Source: Micromonospora sp. HK10
GTDB lineage: Bacteria > Actinomycetota > Actinomycetes > Mycobacteriales > Micromonosporaceae
Assembly (NCBI RefSeq): GCF_000982955.1
Contig: NZ_KQ058676.1
Coordinates: 1-40,279, forward strand
Direction: 5' to 3'
DNA: 40,279 nucleotides
Shown here: positions 30,872-39,580 of the stretch, piece after piece
How the letters are laid out: each line of letters starts with the position of its first letter
How positions within the stretch are numbered: the first letter of the stretch is position 1
Notes under the pieces: generated by a model
Databases searched by the model: none
What the model was told of the DNA's origin: nothing
What the model saw: the letters and a program-made list of their open reading frames with translations, nothing else
Made by a program: the position numbers and the translations under genes

Positions 30872-31441
30872 CCCGACGGTCGCCGGCGGCGCCGCCCGCT
30901 CGGCGAACCGGTTGTGCCGCAGCGCGTGGCGTACCCCGATCGTGGTGACGGCCAGCCAGCCCACGGTGATCGCCGGGCCGGTCACGGCGGGCGCGGCGAG
31001 CAGGTCCAGACCGGCGGCCGAGACCACCACGGGCAGCACGGCGAGCGCGGTGACCTGGATCGGGAGCCCGAGCAGCGGGTGGGCTGCGGCCGCCCGCAGG
31101 CCGTGCGGGGCCGGGGTGTCCGGCGCGGCGGCGAAGGCGCCCGCGCCGGCCCGCAGCCGGCGGATCCGCCGGATCGAGCAGGCCGTCACGACCAGCGCGG
31201 GGGCGGCGGCCAGCAGGAGCCCGCGGGCGGCCCGGTCGATCGGCGTGGCGCCCGCGCTCTGCAGGCCCGCGACCAGGACGGCCGCGGTCAGCGCCAGGCC
31301 GGTCAGGGTGAGGGCGGACAACCATCGGGTACGCCGGCGCAGCGCGCGGGCCCGGTCCAGGTTCGGCAGGCCGTCCGCGACGAGGGCGGCGGCCACCCAG
31401 ACGGCGGCGACGGGCAGCAGCACGGTGAGCTGGTCGTCCAT
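30485..31441 (-). CDS. Membrane protein, C-terminal part of frame doubtful
   Basis: The frame from ATG 31441 runs 318 residues. Residues 1-185 look real: about five hydrophobic helices (MDDQLTVLLPVAAVWVAAAL, WLSALTLTGLALTAAVLVAG, LLLAAAPALVVTACSI, LPIQVTALAVLPVVVSAAGL, ITVGWLAVTTIGVRHALRHN). After about residue 200 it is Gln/Arg/Gly-rich with antisense-shadow character and lies opposite the gene at 30470-30871. The true gene probably ended near 30870-30890 in relatives, and the stop has been lost or shifted here. Function unknown. No ribosome site is clear. Confidence 0.6.
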   Translation of the reverse strand: MDDQLTVLLPVAAVWVAAALVADGLPNLDRARALRRRTRWLSALTLTGLALTAAVLVAGLQSAGATPIDRAARGLLLAAAPALVVTACSIRRIRRLRAGAGAFAAAPDTPAPHGLRAAAAHPLLGLPIQVTALAVLPVVVSAAGLDLLAAPAVTGPAITVGWLAVTTIGVRHALRHNRFAERAAPPATVGSPRAAGARHVQQLQDRPGRLEPAVQPAGRRDAALGGQFHQQAAQQRVVDQRLGLLDRPAAGREGRLGERVGVQRGQGERRGGLLGRGGVPAADLAVGGGDLGEHRVPARPAVLAAEPLRLSRTVGEVL

Positions 31442-31587
31442 GGGCCCAGCCTGGTCCAGGCCGGCGGCCGGGGGATCCGGGAGCGCACCCGGGTTCGTCC
31501 CGCAGATCGTCCCGTAGGGGGTCATCCCACCGGCGTCCGGCGGTCACCCACCCGGGTGGCCGCCGCACGTCGTCGTGCGCAGCGGGC

Positions 31588-32394
31588 TCAGACGTCGAAG
31601 GTCGCCGGTCGGTCGCCGGCCGGGGGCGGCGGGGTGGCCTTCCACAGGCCGGTCTTCTGGGCCGCCAGGCGGGCCAGGTAGGCCGGGTTGAGGATGACGT
31701 AGCGGCGCCAGAGCCGCTTCGGCTCCAGGCCGAGCCGCCAGAACCACTCCAGCCCGGCGCGCTGCATCCACGGCGGCGGGTTGCGCAGCAGGCCGGCGTG
31801 GTAGTCGAAGGCCGCGCCGACCGCCATCAGCGGCATGTCCAGCAGCGGCCGCATGGCGTACGTGAAGACCTCCTGACGGGGGCAGCCCAGCCCGACCAGG
31901 ACGAGCCGCGCCCCGCTGGCCCGGATCCGGTCAGCGATCTCGACGTCCTCACCCGGCTGCACCGAGCGGAACTTGGACGCCTCGACACCCGCGATCTTCA
32001 GCGCGGGGAACTTCCGCTCCAGGGCCGGGACCAGGCGGGACAGCGTCTCCTCGGTGGAGCCGTAGAGGTAGACCGGCAGCCCTTCCGCGGCGAAGCGGGA
32101 CAGCACCCGCAGGGTGAGTTCTGGGCCGTAGACCCGGTCGGTGAGGCCGGCGCCGTGCAGCAGGTTCAACGCCCAGCGGACCGGCTGACCGTCCGGGGTG
32201 ACCACGTCGAAGGAGTTGAGCCGGGCGTTGTGCGCCGGGTCGAGCACCCCGGTCATCACGCCGTGCACGGCCAGCGCGGTGAGAGCCAGCGGGCGGCGGT
32301 CGTGCGCCGCCGCGACGACCGCCTCGGTCGCCCGGGCGTAGTCGGTGGCGTCGACGAGTACGCCGAGCACGTTCCGCTTGGTCCCGGTGGTCAT
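31588..32394 (-). CDS. WecB/TagA/CpsF-family glycosyltransferase
   Basis: 268 residues from ATG 32394, overlapping the epimerase stop by 4 bases (ATGA). Family GT26 enzymes add N-acetylmannosamine(-uronate), glucose or similar sugars to a lipid-linked sugar at the inner membrane face for teichoic acid or exopolysaccharide synthesis. Visible motifs: [13 protein letters not shown] at the start, [16 protein letters not shown] with the conserved Asp, [31 protein letters not shown] and [21 protein letters not shown], then [19 protein letters not shown], the basic C-terminal membrane-binding tail. Its donor sugar may be made by the coupled epimerase. A small GC hairpin (CGCACG/CGTGCG, near 31565-31580) follows its stop. 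Confidence 0.92.
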   Translation of the reverse strand: MTTGTKRNVLGVLVDATDYARATEAVVAAAHDRRPLALTALAVHGVMTGVLDPAHNARLNSFDVVTPDGQPVRWALNLLHGAGLTDRVYGPELTLRVLSRFAAEGLPVYLYGSTEETLSRLVPALERKFPALKIAGVEASKFRSVQPGEDVEIADRIRASGARLVLVGLGCPRQEVFTYAMRPLLDMPLMAVGAAFDYHAGLLRNPPPWMQRAGLEWFWRLGLEPKRLWRRYVILNPAYLARLAAQKTGLWKATPPPPAGDRPATFDV

Positions 32395-33464
32395 GCCTTC
32401 GGCATCCACTTGTCGACGTTGGCCTCGTAGATCTCCCGGAGGATCATCGGCACGTCGTAGGTGATCTTCCAGCTCGGGTAGTGCTCCTCGAACCGGGCCA
32501 TGCTGCTGACGTACCACTGGTGGTCGCCGGTGCGCGCCTGCTCGACGTAATTGATCTTCGCCTCGCGGCCGGCGATCTCCTCGGCAATCCGGAACGCCTC
32601 GATGTGCGAGGTGTTGGAGTGCCGGCCGCCGCCCAGGTTGTAGACCTGCGCCGAGCGCGGCTCGCGGAAGAACGCCTCGAAGGCGGTGAGCACGTCCCGG
32701 GAGTGGATCGCGTCCCGGACCATCTTCCCCTTGTAGCCGAAGAGGTTGTACGTCCGGCCCTCCATTACGCAGCGCATCAGGTACGCCAGGAAGCCGTGCA
32801 GCTCGGCGGCGGAGTGCGCCGGCCCGGTCAGCGTGCCGCCCCGGAAGCAGGCCGTCCGCATGTCGAAGTAGCGGCCGTACTCCTGGACCATCACGTCGGC
32901 GGCCACCTTCGACGCGCCGAAGACCGAGTGCAGCGACTCGTCGATCGACATGTCCTCCGGGATGCCCGCGAAGTACGGGTGGTCCTCCGGCAGCTCGTAC
33001 CGGGTCTCCAGCTCGACCAGCGGCAGGCTGTTCGGGCGGTCGCCGTAAACCTTGTTGGTCGAGCAGTGGATGAAGGGCGCCTCGATCGCGTGCCGGCGGG
33101 TGTTCTCCAGCACGTTGAGGGTGCCACCCGCGTTCACGTCGAAGTCGGTGTACGGCTCCTTGGCGGCCCAGTCGTGGCTCGGCTGCGCGGCGCTGTGGAT
33201 CACCACCGAGATGTCCGAGCCGTACTTCTTGAAGACCCGCTCCAGGCCGTCCCGGTCCCGGATGTCGACGGCCTGGTGGGTGTAGGAGGTACCCAGGTCG
33301 GCGGCGAGCCGGTCCAGGCTCCAGGCCGTCGAGCCGTCCTCGCCGAAGAAGTACCGGCGCATGTCGTTGTCGATGCCGACCACGTGCAGCCCGAGGCCGG
33401 CGAAGTGCCGGGCTGCCTCGGATCCGATGAGACCGCCCGAGCCGGTCACCAACGCGACACTCAC
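32391..33464 (-). CDS. NAD-dependent sugar epimerase, CDP-paratose 2-epimerase-like
   Basis: 357 residues from GTG 33464; GCAGGAGT lies about 6 bases upstream. Extended SDR fold with G8-S-G-G-L-I-G14 for NAD binding and [27 protein letters not shown] and [13 protein letters not shown] motifs typical of CDP-tyvelose/paratose 2-epimerases. The usual catalytic YxxxK is F182-G-A-S-K186 here, with Phe in place of Tyr. It would interconvert C2 epimers of a nucleotide sugar, probably feeding the glycosyltransferase that overlaps it. No CDP-glucose dehydratase is in the window. The subgroup with [12 protein letters not shown] and YNLFGYKGK is also found in other prokaryotes. Confidence 0.88.
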   Translation of the reverse strand: MSVALVTGSGGLIGSEAARHFAGLGLHVVGIDNDMRRYFFGEDGSTAWSLDRLAADLGTSYTHQAVDIRDRDGLERVFKKYGSDISVVIHSAAQPSHDWAAKEPYTDFDVNAGGTLNVLENTRRHAIEAPFIHCSTNKVYGDRPNSLPLVELETRYELPEDHPYFAGIPEDMSIDESLHSVFGASKVAADVMVQEYGRYFDMRTACFRGGTLTGPAHSAAELHGFLAYLMRCVMEGRTYNLFGYKGKMVRDAIHSRDVLTAFEAFFREPRSAQVYNLGGGRHSNTSHIEAFRIAEEIAGREAKINYVEQARTGDHQWYVSSMARFEEHYPSWKITYDVPMILREIYEANVDKWMPKA

Positions 33465-33539
33465 ACGCCACTCCTGCTCGTAGGGGGCTGGAAAACGAAC
33501 CGGAGCATAGCGTGACATCCGGCACGTCCCGAAACGGCG

Positions 33540-33568
33540 CGAGGGCCCCGCTGTCCGCGGAGCCCTCG
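33540..33568 (-). terminator. Terminator of tRNA-Leu
   Basis: CGAGGGCCCCGC (33540-33551) and GCGGAGCCCTCG (33557-33568) form a 12-bp stem with one mismatch and a 5-base loop, 3 bases beyond the tRNA 3' end. Confidence 0.75.
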
Positions 33569-33571
33569 TCG

Positions 33572-33657
33572 TGGTGGGGAAGGGGGGAGTTGAACCCCCA
33601 CGCCCTTTCGGGCACACGGACCTGAACCGTGCGCGTCTGCCATTCCGCCACTTCCCC
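33572..33657 (-). tRNA. tRNA-Leu (anticodon CAG)
   Basis: 86 bases with encoded CCA. Acceptor arm GGGGAAG/CTTCCCC plus A73; anticodon stem CACGG/CCGTG with loop TTCAGGT, anticodon CAG (33622-33624 on the plus strand); a long variable arm (GCCC-GAAA-GGGC) typical of class II tRNAs; T-arm GGGGG-TTCAACT-CCCCC. It reads CUG codons, dominant in this GC-rich genome. It is divergent from fhaA. Confidence 0.96.
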
Positions 33658-33740
33658 GTGGCCAGACCGGAACACCGTATCCCATCCGGTGCCCGCCTTC
33701 TGCGGCGGGTGCCCGGACATATTACGCTGGTCCCGGTCAT

Positions 33741-33767
33741 CGCCACGAGCGATCACCGTTCGTGGCG
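33741..33767. promoter_or_regulatory. 8-bp inverted repeat before fhaA
   Basis: CGCCACGA (33741-33748) and TCGTGGCG (33760-33767) flank 11 bases, between the tRNA-Leu and fhaA. It may be an operator or a leader hairpin of the phosphosignalling operon. Confidence 0.35.
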
Positions 33768-33892
33768 GACGAAACTGTAGCACGACCCCGGGCCTGGTCA
33801 CGAACGGGCCGCCGGCAGCCGGCCGAGCGGCATGTGAGCTGCGGAGGCGGTGTCCGGATACCATCATGGCCTCGGGACCCGAGGAGGAGCCG

Positions 33893-34654
33893 GTGAGCGT
33901 GCTGCAACGCTTCGAGAAGCGTCTGGAAGGCCTGGTCGAGGGGGCCTTCGCCAAGGTCTTCAAAGGGGTGGTCCACCCCGTGGAGATCCTCAACGCCATG
34001 CAGCGGGAGGCCGAGGCGCACAAGGCGATCCTGGCCGGCGGGCGCACGTTGGTGCCCAACCGCTACGTGATCGATCTCTCGCCGTACGACCACAGTCGGC
34101 TGGCGCCGTACGCCGCCGCGCTGGCCCAGGAGCTGGCCCAGTCGCAGGCGGAGTTCATCGGCGAGCAGGCGTGGACGGTCTACGGTGACGTGATCGTCGA
34201 AATCGAACGCGGCGAGGGGCTGGACACCGGCATGTTCCGGGTCACCGCCGAGGTCTACACCGGTGGCGACGTCGCCCCGGTCTCCGCGCCCGGCGGCTAC
34301 GACGCCGCCCCGGCCTACCCCGCGTACGACCAGGGTGGTGGCTATGGTCCGCCGCCCGGCCACGGCGGTGGCCGCAACGTGCGGCTGGTCTCCGGCGACG
34401 GGCGCACCTACCCGCTCCAGATGGGCTCGACCGTGATCGGTCGGGGCGACCAGGCCAACCTGCGCCTGCCCGACGTCGGGATCTCCCGGCGCCACGCCCG
34501 GCTGGACTTCGACGGCGGCCAGGTGGTGCTGACCGACCTCGGCTCGACCAACGGCACGATGGTCAACGGCCAGCGCGTGTCCGCCGTCGCGCTCAACCCC
34601 GGGGACATGATCCAGCTCGGCACCACCACCCTGACCTTCCGCGTGGACGGCTGA
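33893..34654 (+). CDS. fhaA: FhaA-type protein (DUF3662 + FHA)
   Basis: 253 residues from GTG 33893 with GAGGAGG 5 bases upstream (an ATG at 33866 is further and lacks a site). The N-terminal DUF3662 domain spans about 1-115 (LQRFEKRLEGLVEGAFAKVF, VHPVEILNAMQREAE), a Gly/Tyr/Pro-rich linker about 120-165, and the FHA domain about 168-250 with GSTVIGRGDQANLRLPD, ISRRHARLDF and LGSTNGTMVNG. It binds phosphothreonine partners of PknA/PknB such as the MviN/MurJ-like flippase in mycobacteria, slowing peptidoglycan precursor export. The M. tuberculosis protein is ~527 residues, so the linker here is much shorter. First gene of the operon. Confidence 0.95.
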   Translation: MSVLQRFEKRLEGLVEGAFAKVFKGVVHPVEILNAMQREAEAHKAILAGGRTLVPNRYVIDLSPYDHSRLAPYAAALAQELAQSQAEFIGEQAWTVYGDVIVEIERGEGLDTGMFRVTAEVYTGGDVAPVSAPGGYDAAPAYPAYDQGGGYGPPPGHGGGRNVRLVSGDGRTYPLQMGSTVIGRGDQANLRLPDVGISRRHARLDFDGGQVVLTDLGSTNGTMVNGQRVSAVALNPGDMIQLGTTTLTFRVDG

Positions 34655-34660
34655 CCCGCG

Positions 34661-35146
34661 TTGCCGGAACTCGTCATCACGGTCGCCCGGTTCGGGTTCC
34701 TCATCCTGCTGTGGATCTTCGTGTTCACGGTGGTCGGGGTGATCCGCCGGGACCTCTTCGCGGGGGCCCGGTCGGGCCGGCTGGTGGCCGCGCCGCGGGC
34801 GGTCGGGGCCAGCACCGGGCCGCCGGCGAAGCCGGCGAAGGTGAAGCGGGGCAGGGCCGCGCACCAGCTGGTGGTGACCGCCGGCCAGCTGGCCGGCACC
34901 CGGATCACCCTGGGCGAGGCGCAGATCACCATCGGTCGCGCCGAGGACTCCACGCTGGTGATCACCGATGACTACGCCTCGGCGCGACACGCCCGGCTCG
35001 TGCCGCGCGACGGGCAGTGGTTCGTGGAGGACCTCGGTTCGACTAACGGCACCTACCTGGATCGCGCTAAGGTCACCGGACCAACCCCCGTCCCCCTCGG
35101 CGTGCCGATCCGGATCGGCCGCACTTCCCTCGAATTACGGCCATGA
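34661..35146 (+). CDS. fhaB: FhaB/FipA-type FHA membrane protein
   Basis: 161 residues from TTG 34661, 6 bases after the fhaA stop; no clear ribosome site, so coupling is likely. An N-terminal membrane helix (about 5-27, VARFGFLILLWIFVFTVVGVI) is followed by RRDLFAG, a basic linker, and the FHA domain (about 70-160) with ITIGRAEDSTLVI, SARHARLV and DLGSTNGTYLD. In mycobacteria FhaB bridges the kinase PknA and division proteins. It ends in a 4-base overlap with pstP. Confidence 0.94.
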   Translation: MPELVITVARFGFLILLWIFVFTVVGVIRRDLFAGARSGRLVAAPRAVGASTGPPAKPAKVKRGRAAHQLVVTAGQLAGTRITLGEAQITIGRAEDSTLVITDDYASARHARLVPRDGQWFVEDLGSTNGTYLDRAKVTGPTPVPLGVPIRIGRTSLELRP

Positions 35147-36558
35147 CTCTGACCCTGCGCTACGCGGCCCACAGCGACCGCGGTCTGATCCGAGACGGTA
35201 ACCAGGATTCCGTCTACGCCGGGCCGCGGCTGCTCGCCGTCGCCGACGGCATGGGCGGTATGGCCGCCGGTGACGTCGCGAGCAACATTGTCATCGGTGC
35301 CATGGCGCCCCTCGACGAGGACGTCCCCGGGGACGCCCTCGTGGACGCGCTGCGTTCGGCCGTCGGCACCGCCAACCAGCAGCTCCGCGACACCGTGGAC
35401 GCCAACCCGCAGCTGGAGGGGATGGGCACCACGCTCACCGCGACCCTCTTCTCCGGCAGCAAGCTCGGGATGGTCCACATCGGTGACTCGCGGGCCTACC
35501 TCCTGCGCAACGGTGAGTTCGCGCAGATCACCAAGGACGACACGTACGTCCAGATGCTCGTCGACGAGGGCCGGATCAGCGCCGAGGAGGCGAGCAGCCA
35601 CCCCCAGCGCTCGCTGCTCACCCGCGCGCTGGACGGCCGCGACATCGACCCGGAATACAGCGTCCGCCAGGTGCTGCCCGGTGACCGCTACCTGATCTGC
35701 TCCGACGGCCTCTCCGGCGTGGTCAGCGCGGACACCATCGCGGAGACCATGCGCGAATACCCCGACCCGCAGCAGTGCGTCGAGCGGCTGGTGCAGCTCG
35801 CCCTGCGCGGCGGCGGGCCGGACAACATCACGGTGATCGTCGCCGACGCCACCGACCAGGACATCGTCGAGGCGTCCCCGATCGTCGGCGGTGCCGCCGC
35901 CCGGGACCGCGGCATGGCCACCTCGGCCGACGTCTCCACCCCGGCCGCCCGGGCCTCGGCGCTCTCCGCCCCACGGCCCCCCGCACCCGAGGAGCCGGCG
36001 GACCCCCGCGACGAGGAAGCGGAGCGGCGCCGGCACCACCCGCTGCGGACCGCGGCCATGCTGCTGGCCCTGGTGGTCATCCTCGGCGGCGGCCTCTTCG
36101 CCGGCTGGAGCTACACCCAGCGGCAGTACTACGTCGGCGCCACCGACGAGGGCCAGCTCGCCGTCTTCCGCGGCGTGCCGGGCCAGATCGCCGGCCTGGA
36201 CCTCTCCAACGTGCACGCGACCAGCGAGGCCCGGCTGGACGACCTCACCCTGGCCGCTCAGGAGCAGGTCAAGCAGGGCATCCAGGCCAAGAGCGAGCCG
36301 GACGCCGAGCGCCGGCTGGCCGAGCTGACCAGCGAAGACCCGGCCAACCCCAACCTGAAGCCGCTCTGCCCGCCCAGCCCGACGGCCCTGGCGACCAGTG
36401 CCAACCCGGCCGTCACCGCCTCGCCGACCGCCCCGGCCGTCGGCGCCAGCGGCAGCGCCCTGCCGCCGCCCACGCCGTCGCCGACCGCCACGCCCGACGC
36501 CGTCCCCTCCGACACGGTGCCGCCGGCCGACCCGGCTGGTTGCCGGTCGCCGGAGTGA
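35143..36558 (+). CDS. pstP: PP2C-family Ser/Thr phosphatase PstP
   Basis: 471 residues from ATG 35143. The phosphatase domain (about 5-240) has SDRGLIRDGNQDS, VADGMGGMAAGD, GTTLTATLF, HIGDSRAYLLR, CSDGLSG and GGGPDNITVI, the metal-binding Asp motifs of PPM phosphatases. A membrane helix lies at about 302-325 after a charged, Pro-rich stretch; about 70 extracellular residues and a Ser/Thr/Pro tail follow. It removes phosphate from PknA/PknB and their substrates, likely including the FHA partners and perhaps the DATxxM-repeat protein. Confidence 0.96.
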   Translation: MTLTLRYAAHSDRGLIRDGNQDSVYAGPRLLAVADGMGGMAAGDVASNIVIGAMAPLDEDVPGDALVDALRSAVGTANQQLRDTVDANPQLEGMGTTLTATLFSGSKLGMVHIGDSRAYLLRNGEFAQITKDDTYVQMLVDEGRISAEEASSHPQRSLLTRALDGRDIDPEYSVRQVLPGDRYLICSDGLSGVVSADTIAETMREYPDPQQCVERLVQLALRGGGPDNITVIVADATDQDIVEASPIVGGAAARDRGMATSADVSTPAARASALSAPRPPAPEEPADPRDEEAERRRHHPLRTAAMLLALVVILGGGLFAGWSYTQRQYYVGATDEGQLAVFRGVPGQIAGLDLSNVHATSEARLDDLTLAAQEQVKQGIQAKSEPDAERRLAELTSEDPANPNLKPLCPPSPTALATSANPAVTASPTAPAVGASGSALPPPTPSPTATPDAVPSDTVPPADPAGCRSPE

Positions 36559-36586
36559 GCGCCGGCTCGACCCCGAGGACGTCTTC

Positions 36587-38077
36587 GTGACCGCAGCCGC
36601 CGTACCGGCAGCCTCGCCCGCCACGACGGGCGAGGCGGCCGGCGCGCGCCTGGCCCGGTCCCGGCGCAACGCCGAGCTGTCCCTGCTCCTGCTCGCCATG
36701 GTGCTGGTGGCGGCGTACGGGGCGACGGTCGAGGCGAACGTGCTGGACACCGTCACCCCGGATTTCTGGATCCCGGCGGCCGTGCTGGGGCTGGTCTTCC
36801 TCGGCCTGCACCTGGTGATCCGCTGGCTGGCGCCGTTCGCCGACCCGGCGCTGCTGCCGGCGGTGGCCCTGCTCAACGGCATCGGGGTCGGCTTCCTGCG
36901 CCGCTACGACCTGGCCAAGGCCGAGCCCGACCAGCGGGAGACGCTGGCCGTCTTCGCCGGCAAGGGTGGCAGTCAGCTCGCCTGGACCCTCGGCGCGGTG
37001 ATCCTGGCTGCCGTGCTGCTTGCGATCATGAGGGACCACCGGTCGCTGTCGCGCTACGCGTACACCCTGGGGCTGGCCGGCATCGTGCTGGTGATGATCC
37101 CGGCGGTGCTGCCCGGGCGGTTCTCCGAGGTCAACGGCGCGAAGCTGTGGATCATCGTGCCCGGGCTGGGGCAGCTCCAGCCCGGTGAGTTCGCCAAGCT
37201 CGCCCTGCTCGCCTTCTTCGCCTACTACCTGGTCCGCAAGCGCGAGGTGCTGTCGCTGGCCAGCCGGCGGGTGCTCGGCATCGACTTCCCGCGCGGCCGC
37301 GACCTCGGCCCGGTCCTCGTGGTCTGGTTGATCAGCCTCCTCGTCCTGGTCTTCGAGAAGGACCTGGGCACCTCGCTGCTCTACTTCGGCATGTTCGTGG
37401 TGACCCTCTACATCGCCACCGAACGGGTCAGTTGGCTGCTCATCGGCCTGATCCTCTTCTTCGGCGGCGCCTACCTGGCCTACGTGCTGGGCAGCACCGT
37501 CGGCGGGCCGTTCGCGAACTTCTACGACCGGGCGCAGATCTGGCTGGACCCCTTCGCCGAGCCCTACGACCGGGGCTACCAACTGGTCCAGGGTCTGCTC
37601 ACGCTCGGCACCGGCGGGCTCTTCGGGGCCGGCCCGGGCGGTGGCCAGCCGACCCTGCTGCCGGAGGTGCAGACCGACTTCATCTTCGCCGGCATCGGCG
37701 AGGAGATCGGTCTGTTCGGCCTCTCCGCGCTGCTCGTGGTCTACCTGCTGATCGTGGAGCGCGGGCTGCGGGCCGCGCTGGCGGTGCGGGACTCGTTCGG
37801 CAAGCTGCTCGCCGGTGGCCTCGCCTTCACCCTGGGCCTGCAGGTCTTCGTCATCGTCGGCGGGATCAGCAAGCTCATCCCGCTGACCGGTCAGACCACC
37901 CCGTTCCTCTCCGCCGGCGGCTCGTCGTTGATGGCCAACTGGCTGCTCATCGCGGTGCTGCTCCGGGTCTCCGACGGCGCCCGCCGCCCGGTGACCGGGG
38001 GCGGCCCGGTCGCCCGGCCCGCGGGGTCCCCACCGGAGCAGCTGCACGGCGCCCCGACGGAGGTGATCCGGCCGTGA
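36587..38077 (+). CDS. rodA: RodA/FtsW-type SEDS glycosyltransferase
   Basis: 496 residues from GTG 36587, GAGGA 7 bases upstream; the longer open frame upstream lies inside pstP. About 11-12 membrane helices and the SEDS signatures PGLGQLQPGEFAKLALLAF, EKDLGTSLLYFG, YDRGYQLVQGLLTLGTGGLFG and TDFIFAGIGEEIGLFG and LIPLTGQTTPFLSAGGSSLM. It polymerises lipid II for cell elongation with PbpA, whose gene overlaps its stop (GTGA). Confidence 0.96.
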   Translation: MTAAAVPAASPATTGEAAGARLARSRRNAELSLLLLAMVLVAAYGATVEANVLDTVTPDFWIPAAVLGLVFLGLHLVIRWLAPFADPALLPAVALLNGIGVGFLRRYDLAKAEPDQRETLAVFAGKGGSQLAWTLGAVILAAVLLAIMRDHRSLSRYAYTLGLAGIVLVMIPAVLPGRFSEVNGAKLWIIVPGLGQLQPGEFAKLALLAFFAYYLVRKREVLSLASRRVLGIDFPRGRDLGPVLVVWLISLLVLVFEKDLGTSLLYFGMFVVTLYIATERVSWLLIGLILFFGGAYLAYVLGSTVGGPFANFYDRAQIWLDPFAEPYDRGYQLVQGLLTLGTGGLFGAGPGGGQPTLLPEVQTDFIFAGIGEEIGLFGLSALLVVYLLIVERGLRAALAVRDSFGKLLAGGLAFTLGLQVFVIVGGISKLIPLTGQTTPFLSAGGSSLMANWLLIAVLLRVSDGARRPVTGGGPVARPAGSPPEQLHGAPTEVIRP

Positions 38078-39579
38078 ACGCACCGCTGCGCCGCGTCGGC
38101 GTGGTCGTGATGATCCTCTTCGGGCTGCTCTTCGCCAACCTGAACTGGATCCAGGCCTACAAGGCGGACGAGTACCGCAACAGCGACTACAACGGCCGGG
38201 TCCAGGTCGCCGAGTACGAGCGCAAGCGCGGCAACATCGAGGTCGGTGGCACCGCGTACGCGATCAGCAAGGAGACCGGCGGCAAGCTGCGGTTCCTGCG
38301 CACCTACCCCAAGGGCGAGGTGTACGCGCACGTGCTCGGCTACAAGCCGGTCAACCTCGGGGAGACCGGCATCGAGCGGACCGAGAACGACTTCCTCGCC
38401 GGCACCAGCGACCAGCTCATCGGCAACCGGGTGAAGGACATGTTCACCGGCGAGGAGACCGGCGGCGGCAACGTGCTGCTGACCCTCTCCAAGCGGGCCC
38501 AGGAGACGGCGTACCGCCAGCTCACCGACAACCAAGTGGGCGCCAGCAAGGGCGCGGCGATCGCGATCGACCCGCGTACCGGCGCCGTGCAGGCGCTGGT
38601 CTCCATGCCGAGCTTCGACCCGAACCCGCTGGCCAGCCACGACACCACGGCGGCCCAGACGGCGTACAACAAGCTGGACAAGGACCCGAACCGCCCGCTC
38701 GCCAACCGGGCCCTGGCCGAGACGCTGCCGCCGGGGTCGACCTTCAAGATCGTGGTCGCCGCGGCCGCCCTGGAGAACGGCATCGGCCAGCAGACCTCCA
38801 TCCCGGCCGGGTCGAGCTACACGGCGCCCGGCGCCGGCAAGCCGATCAAGAACGCCGCGCCGTCGATCTGCCCGGAGCCGCAGGTGACCCTGCGGGAGGC
38901 CGTGACCGAGTCCTGCAACACCGGCTTCGCGCAGCTCGGCGTGCGGCTCGGCGCGGACACGATCAAGGAGAAGGCCCGGCAGTTCGGCTTCGAGCAGGAG
39001 GACCTCACCGTCGGTCAGCTCGGCGAGGGCGGCCTGCCGGTGGCGGCCAGCCGCACCGGCGACATCCAGAACCCGGACGGCAGCACCGACCAGGCCGCGC
39101 TCGCCCAGTCGTCGATCGGCCAGAACAACGTCCGGATGACCCCGTTGCAGGGGGCGCTGATCGCGGCCTCGGTCGCCAACGGCGGCAGCCAGATGCGGCC
39201 CTACCTGGTCCGCCAGCTGCTCGCGCCGGACCGCACCACCAGCTACTACACCGCCAAGCCGCGCGAGCTGCGCCGCCCGGTCAGCGGCCAGGTCGCCGGC
39301 GACCTGCGGGACATGATGCTGAACGTGGTCAAGGAGGGCACCGGCCGGAAGGCCGCCATCGACGGCTACACCGTCGGCGGTAAGACCGGCACCGCCCAGT
39401 CCGGCCCGGACACCCCCGACCACGGCTGGTTCATCGGCTTCGCGCTGGACCGCAACGGCACGCCGGTCTCGGCGGTCTGCGTCGAGCTGGAGCGGGCCGG
39501 CTCCGGCGGCAGCGCCGAGGCGGCCCGGATCGCCGGCCGGATCATGGCGGCGGCCATCGCCGACGCCGGGGGCCGCTGA
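38074..39579 (+). CDS. pbpA: Class B penicillin-binding protein PbpA
   Basis: 501 residues from GTG 38074, overlapping the rodA stop. Signal anchor at about 8-26 (VGVVVMILFGLLFANLNWI). The transpeptidase domain has S222-T-F-K225 (SxxK), S280-C-N282 (SxN) and K437-T-G439 (KTG). The N-terminal dimerisation part is short, as in other actinobacterial PbpA proteins. It crosslinks peptidoglycan made by RodA. pknA starts 1 base after its stop. Confidence 0.96.
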   Translation: MNAPLRRVGVVVMILFGLLFANLNWIQAYKADEYRNSDYNGRVQVAEYERKRGNIEVGGTAYAISKETGGKLRFLRTYPKGEVYAHVLGYKPVNLGETGIERTENDFLAGTSDQLIGNRVKDMFTGEETGGGNVLLTLSKRAQETAYRQLTDNQVGASKGAAIAIDPRTGAVQALVSMPSFDPNPLASHDTTAAQTAYNKLDKDPNRPLANRALAETLPPGSTFKIVVAAAALENGIGQQTSIPAGSSYTAPGAGKPIKNAAPSICPEPQVTLREAVTESCNTGFAQLGVRLGADTIKEKARQFGFEQEDLTVGQLGEGGLPVAASRTGDIQNPDGSTDQAALAQSSIGQNNVRMTPLQGALIAASVANGGSQMRPYLVRQLLAPDRTTSYYTAKPRELRRPVSGQVAGDLRDMMLNVVKEGTGRKAAIDGYTVGGKTGTAQSGPDTPDHGWFIGFALDRNGTPVSAVCVELERAGSGGSAEAARIAGRIMAAAIADAGGR

Positions 39580-39580
39580 C

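Noticed and set aside
33572..33657. tRNA-Leu as a phage or ICE integration site
   Set aside because: No integrase, no second copy of the tRNA 3' end, and no phage genes are seen in the window.
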